Part shown: positions 60,420-64,000 of the stretch, in pieces
How positions within the stretch are numbered: the first letter of the stretch is position 1
How the letters are laid out: every line of letters begins with the position of its first letter
Source of the DNA: JBLMXQ01 sp050257855
GTDB lineage: Bacteria; Acidobacteriota; Vicinamibacteria; Vicinamibacterales; CAVVIG01
Direction of reading: 5' to 3'
DNA length: 64,000 nucleotides
NCBI GenBank assembly: GCA_050257855.1
Contig: JBLMXQ010000094.1
Span: 22,257-86,256 of the forward strand
The notes under the pieces: model-generated
The model's input: only the letters and a program-made list of their open reading frames with translations
Told to the model about the DNA's origin: nothing
The model's database searches: none
Made by a program: the position numbers and the translations under genes

Positions 60420-60447
60420 TTGACACTGCCAACGGCCGTCATATAAT
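60420..60447 (+). promoter_or_regulatory. Sigma-70 promoter of groES-groEL
   Basis: Consensus -35 TTGACA (60420-60425), 16-nt spacer, perfect -10 TATAAT (60442-60447). The transcription start would fall within the adjacent CIRCE element. Confidence 0.9.
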
Positions 60448-60473
60448 TAGCAGTCGGCCAGGGCGAGTGCTAA
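60447..60473 (+). promoter_or_regulatory. CIRCE element (HrcA operator)
   Basis: TTAGCAGTC-N9-GAGTGCTAA. The right arm is perfect and the left arm differs from TTAGCACTC at one base. Overlapping the start of transcription, it is expected to let HrcA repress groESL until heat stress. Confidence 0.92.
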
Positions 60474-60547
60474 CCGCCCTGCAACAACCCAATTCAGGAC
60501 GTCCGGAAGGCATTCTCCAAACCTTCACGACAGACGGAGCACAACGC

Positions 60548-60859
60548 ATGAACGTCAGACCGCTGCACGACCGCATCATCGTCCAACGCCTCGAGGAAGG
60601 CGAACAGAAGATCGGCGGCATCATCATCCCGGATACCGCCAAGGAGAAACCGCAGCAGGGCAAGGTCATCGCGGCCGGCAACGGCAAGTCGAAGGACGAT
60701 GGCAAGCGCATCCCGCTCGACGTCAAGGCCGGCGACACGATTCTCTTCGGCAAGTACTCCGGCCAGGAGATCAAGATCGACGGCGAGGAGTACCTGATCA
60801 TGCGGGAGGACGAGGTCCTCGCCGTGATCGAAGGGTCCGAGACCAAGAAGAAGAAGTAG
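60548..60859 (+). CDS. groES: Co-chaperonin GroES
   Basis: Heptameric lid of the GroEL chamber. ATG at 60548 starts NVRPLHDRIIVQRLEEGEQK; the upstream in-frame GTG inside CIRCE is rejected. The 103-residue product contains the mobile loop EQKIGGIIIPDTAKEKPQQG, KAGDTILFGKYSGQEI and DGEEYLIMREDEVLAVI, followed by a short Lys tail. It is under the CIRCE-controlled promoter. Confidence 0.97.
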   Translation: MNVRPLHDRIIVQRLEEGEQKIGGIIIPDTAKEKPQQGKVIAAGNGKSKDDGKRIPLDVKAGDTILFGKYSGQEIKIDGEEYLIMREDEVLAVIEGSETKKKK

Positions 60860-60868
60860 ATCACAGCG

Positions 60869-60990
60869 ATCAGCGGTCAGTTGTCGGCTATCAGCGGTCG
60901 GTTGTCGGCTCTCGGCGATGCCGGTGGCCGGCAGCCGACAGCTCACAGCCGAGCTGAAAGCCGAAACCCGACAGCAGACAGCGACAGGAG
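60869..60990. repeat. Iterated-word repeats in groES-groEL gap
   Basis: A 21-bp unit is repeated in tandem at 60869-60889 and 60890-60910 with one mismatch (ATCAGCGGTC, then A or G, then GTTGTCGGCT). Downstream, AGCCGACAG and related complementary words (60937-60984) could pair with it. The words match those at the ribE stop. The result is an unusually long 140-nt groES-groEL spacer. Confidence 0.7.
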
Positions 60991-60999
60991 ATTACAAGA

Positions 61000-62622
<1,623 letters not shown>

Positions 62623-62665
62623 GGGGCAGGAAATCGGACGCCAGGAACCAGCAAGCAGGAAGTCA

Positions 62666-62705
62666 GAGGCTCGGCGAGCTCCGTGCTCCCGGGCCTCTCT
62701 TTTTG
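62666..62705 (+). terminator. Intrinsic terminator after groEL
   Basis: Imperfect GC stem (GAGGCTCGGCGAGC against GCTCCCGGGCCTC) with a 5-nt loop followed directly by CTTTTTG. The only classical terminator I can see in the window. Confidence 0.75.
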
Positions 62706-62759
62706 TACGCACGCGATGGAGCGCGCGCGGCGAAGGCGCGTGAAGCTCCAGTCGAGCGT

Positions 62760-63680
62760 CTAGCGGAGCGTGAAATCGAGCTGGATGGTCACCTGCACCG
62801 GCACGGGCTCGCCGAGACGGGTGCCGGGCGCGAAGCGCCATTGGCGGGCGGCCTTGATCGCTTCCTGGTCGAGGCCGAACGTGGGGTCGAGCGAGCGAAT
62901 CACCTGCACGTCGCTGACGGTGCCGTCGGGACGGACCACGCACTGCAGCAGCACGGTCCCCTGAATCTTCGCGCGCATCGCGTCGGAGGTGTACTGCGGC
63001 TTGACCTCGCGCAGCACGCGCGGCAGCGTGACGCCGTTGCCCGGCTGATAGACGCCACCGCCGGTCCCGCCGCCGCTGCCGGGTCCCAGCCCCGAGCCGC
63101 TGCCCGGTCCGATGCCTGTGCCCGAACCGGTACCGGCGCCGCCGCCGGTGCCGGACCCCTGAGAGATCGTCGGCGGACCGGGAGGAACGTCCATCGCCCC
63201 CGGGAGCGATTCCGTCGCCGCGGCCAGGCTCTTCGCCGGAATGTTGAGCTGTGCGAGCGGATCCGGCTCTTTCTTCGCCTCTTTCGGCGGTTCCATCTTC
63301 GGCGGCTTCTTGATCGGAACCGTGATCTTGTCCTTGCCCGGCAGTTCCACCTTGCGCGGCGGCTCCTTCATCTGGTTGCCGCCGCCGCCGCCGCCGCCGC
63401 CCGGTCCAGGCTGGCTCAGCCAGACAATCTGATCGCTGGGCTTGTCCGGAATGAAGGCTGTCTGAGTCGCGGGGTGCGTGCCGTACCGAATCGCGAGCAG
63501 CGTGATCGCAACCATCGCGACATGGTAGGCGAGCGACGCCATGAACGCCGGGCCGATGCGCTTCTGCTGCTGTTCGAAGAGAAATGGAACCTCGACGGGA
63601 TGGGCGCCCTCGACGTGCACCGAGAGGTGCCCGGCCGAAGGGTTTCCCCCGACAGGGACCATGTGGCTGGCCTGTGCCAT
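62760..63680 (-). CDS. tonB: TonB-family energy transducer
   Basis: Couples the inner-membrane proton gradient to outer-membrane receptors. ATG at 63680 gives 306 residues. Cytoplasmic part 1-45, one membrane helix (about 46-66: FMASLAYHVAMVAITLLAI), a long Pro/Lys/Glu- and Gly/Ser-rich periplasmic linker (about 75-220, with two Gly-rich blocks) and a C-terminal TonB domain (about 225-306: VLREVKPQYTSDAMRAKIQGTVLLQCVVRPDGTV, FGLDQEAIKAARQWRFAPG, VTIQLDFTLR). An upstream extension of 48 codons is rejected because the promoter lies inside it. No exbBD is adjacent. Confidence 0.9.
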   Translation of the reverse strand: MAQASHMVPVGGNPSAGHLSVHVEGAHPVEVPFLFEQQQKRIGPAFMASLAYHVAMVAITLLAIRYGTHPATQTAFIPDKPSDQIVWLSQPGPGGGGGGGGNQMKEPPRKVELPGKDKITVPIKKPPKMEPPKEAKKEPDPLAQLNIPAKSLAAATESLPGAMDVPPGPPTISQGSGTGGGAGTGSGTGIGPGSGSGLGPGSGGGTGGGVYQPGNGVTLPRVLREVKPQYTSDAMRAKIQGTVLLQCVVRPDGTVSDVQVIRSLDPTFGLDQEAIKAARQWRFAPGTRLGEPVPVQVTIQLDFTLR

Positions 63681-63723
63681 GGAAACCGGAAGTGAAACTG
63701 GCTTAAACGAGTCCCGTCTCGCT

Positions 63724-63752
63724 ATTGTCGCGCACGCCTCGCGGGGCTGCAA
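63724..63752 (-). promoter_or_regulatory. Promoter of tonB
   Basis: On the minus strand, -35 TTGCAG (63747-63752), 17-nt spacer, -10 GACAAT (63724-63729). Leader of about 35 nt. Confidence 0.6.
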
Positions 63753-64000
63753 CTGCAAAACAGGTGCCCCGTGCCTCCTGCATTTCTTTTGGACTTTCGA
63801 GCGCGGCAGTTGGCTGTTCGTCACCTGCAGGTGCGAACATTTACGGAAGGCGACAGACGGGACGCGTCGCCGCTCCAGGCGTCCGGTCGTCTCCGATGGC
63901 GGCGGCGGACCCCACCCCCACGCGCGCTGCTCGCTCCGCGCGCGCTCGCAGAAGCCGCAGGCGCTGCTCCCGTTGCGGACCGGGCGCTACACGCGCCCGG
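63753..64000. other. Gene-free right end of window
   Basis: No protein-coding frame is convincing upstream of tonB. The stretch includes a CCCCACCCCC run (63910-63919) like those of the GC-hairpin family and an inverted repeat at the edge (CCGGGCG 63980-63986, CGCCCGG 63994-64000). Confidence 0.5.

Noticed and set aside
60467..60547. Longer groES starting at GTG inside the CIRCE element
   Set aside because: The extension is unrelated to GroES and would begin upstream of or at the transcription start.

Overview
The window is a very GC-rich, gene-dense chromosomal segment made almost entirely of housekeeping genes, with no phage, insertion sequence, plasmid or CRISPR signature. An outer membrane is implied by two secretins, LolA, TonB and type IV pilus genes. 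A diaminopimelate cell wall is implied by Mpl. Gene content, strong 4-nt stop/start overlaps and recurring GC-rich intergenic palindromes fit an Acidobacteriota-like bacterium, perhaps of the Vicinamibacteria type. That placement is inference; no 16S gene is present.

Layout. 1-4418 (minus): pilM-N-O-P-Q, with pilQ running off the left edge. 4665-8987 (plus): rplM-rpsI, rpsB-tsf, pyrH-frr, followed by thrC and convergent pfkA. 11448-11523: tRNA-Ala(CGC), then about 590 nt of repeat-containing non-coding DNA. 12113-16519: an HD-GYP response regulator, a 1013-residue secreted BNR-repeat protein and a small hypothetical gene. 16758-23565 (plus): a small Cys-rich protein, a rhodanese fold without its cysteine, a PolX paralogue without polymerase residues, a DUF2723 membrane protein, LolA and a TPR-secretin lipoprotein. 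23581-30954 (minus): cell-wall synthesis and recycling genes nagZ-ldcA-mpl-pxpB-pxpC-murB-murA. 31036-33967 (plus): GHMP sugar kinase, canonical polX and a small gene. 34002-52868 is one long minus-strand run. It holds TPR/RDD/pgpA/cinA/thpR/plsY/gpsA/ftsY, riboflavin genes ribD-ribE-ribBA, SRP gene ffh, the translation set rpsP-khpA-rimM-trmD-rplS-rnhB, a TPR protein, a small membrane protein, thiE, rodZ and a hypothetical gene. 53049-63680: ftcD, an NtrY/NtrX pair, nrdR, a UPF0104 membrane protein, purC with a small Fis-type protein, CIRCE-controlled groES-groEL and tonB.

Features beyond routine annotation: (1) six genes have a -10 hexamer ending only 6-9 nt before the start codon, which predicts leaderless mRNAs; (2) murB and a small membrane-protein gene have no ATG/GTG/TTG and appear to start at CTG; (3) there are three families of short intergenic palindromes or iterated words, one of which has a decayed copy read in frame inside lolA; (4) several enzymes have diagnostic active-site substitutions: the PolX paralogue, the rhodanese, and MurA with Asp at the fosfomycin-target Cys. 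No wholly new multi-gene defence or biosynthetic system was recognised. The most novel signals are the leaderless promoters, the repeat families and the PHP-only PolX paralogue.
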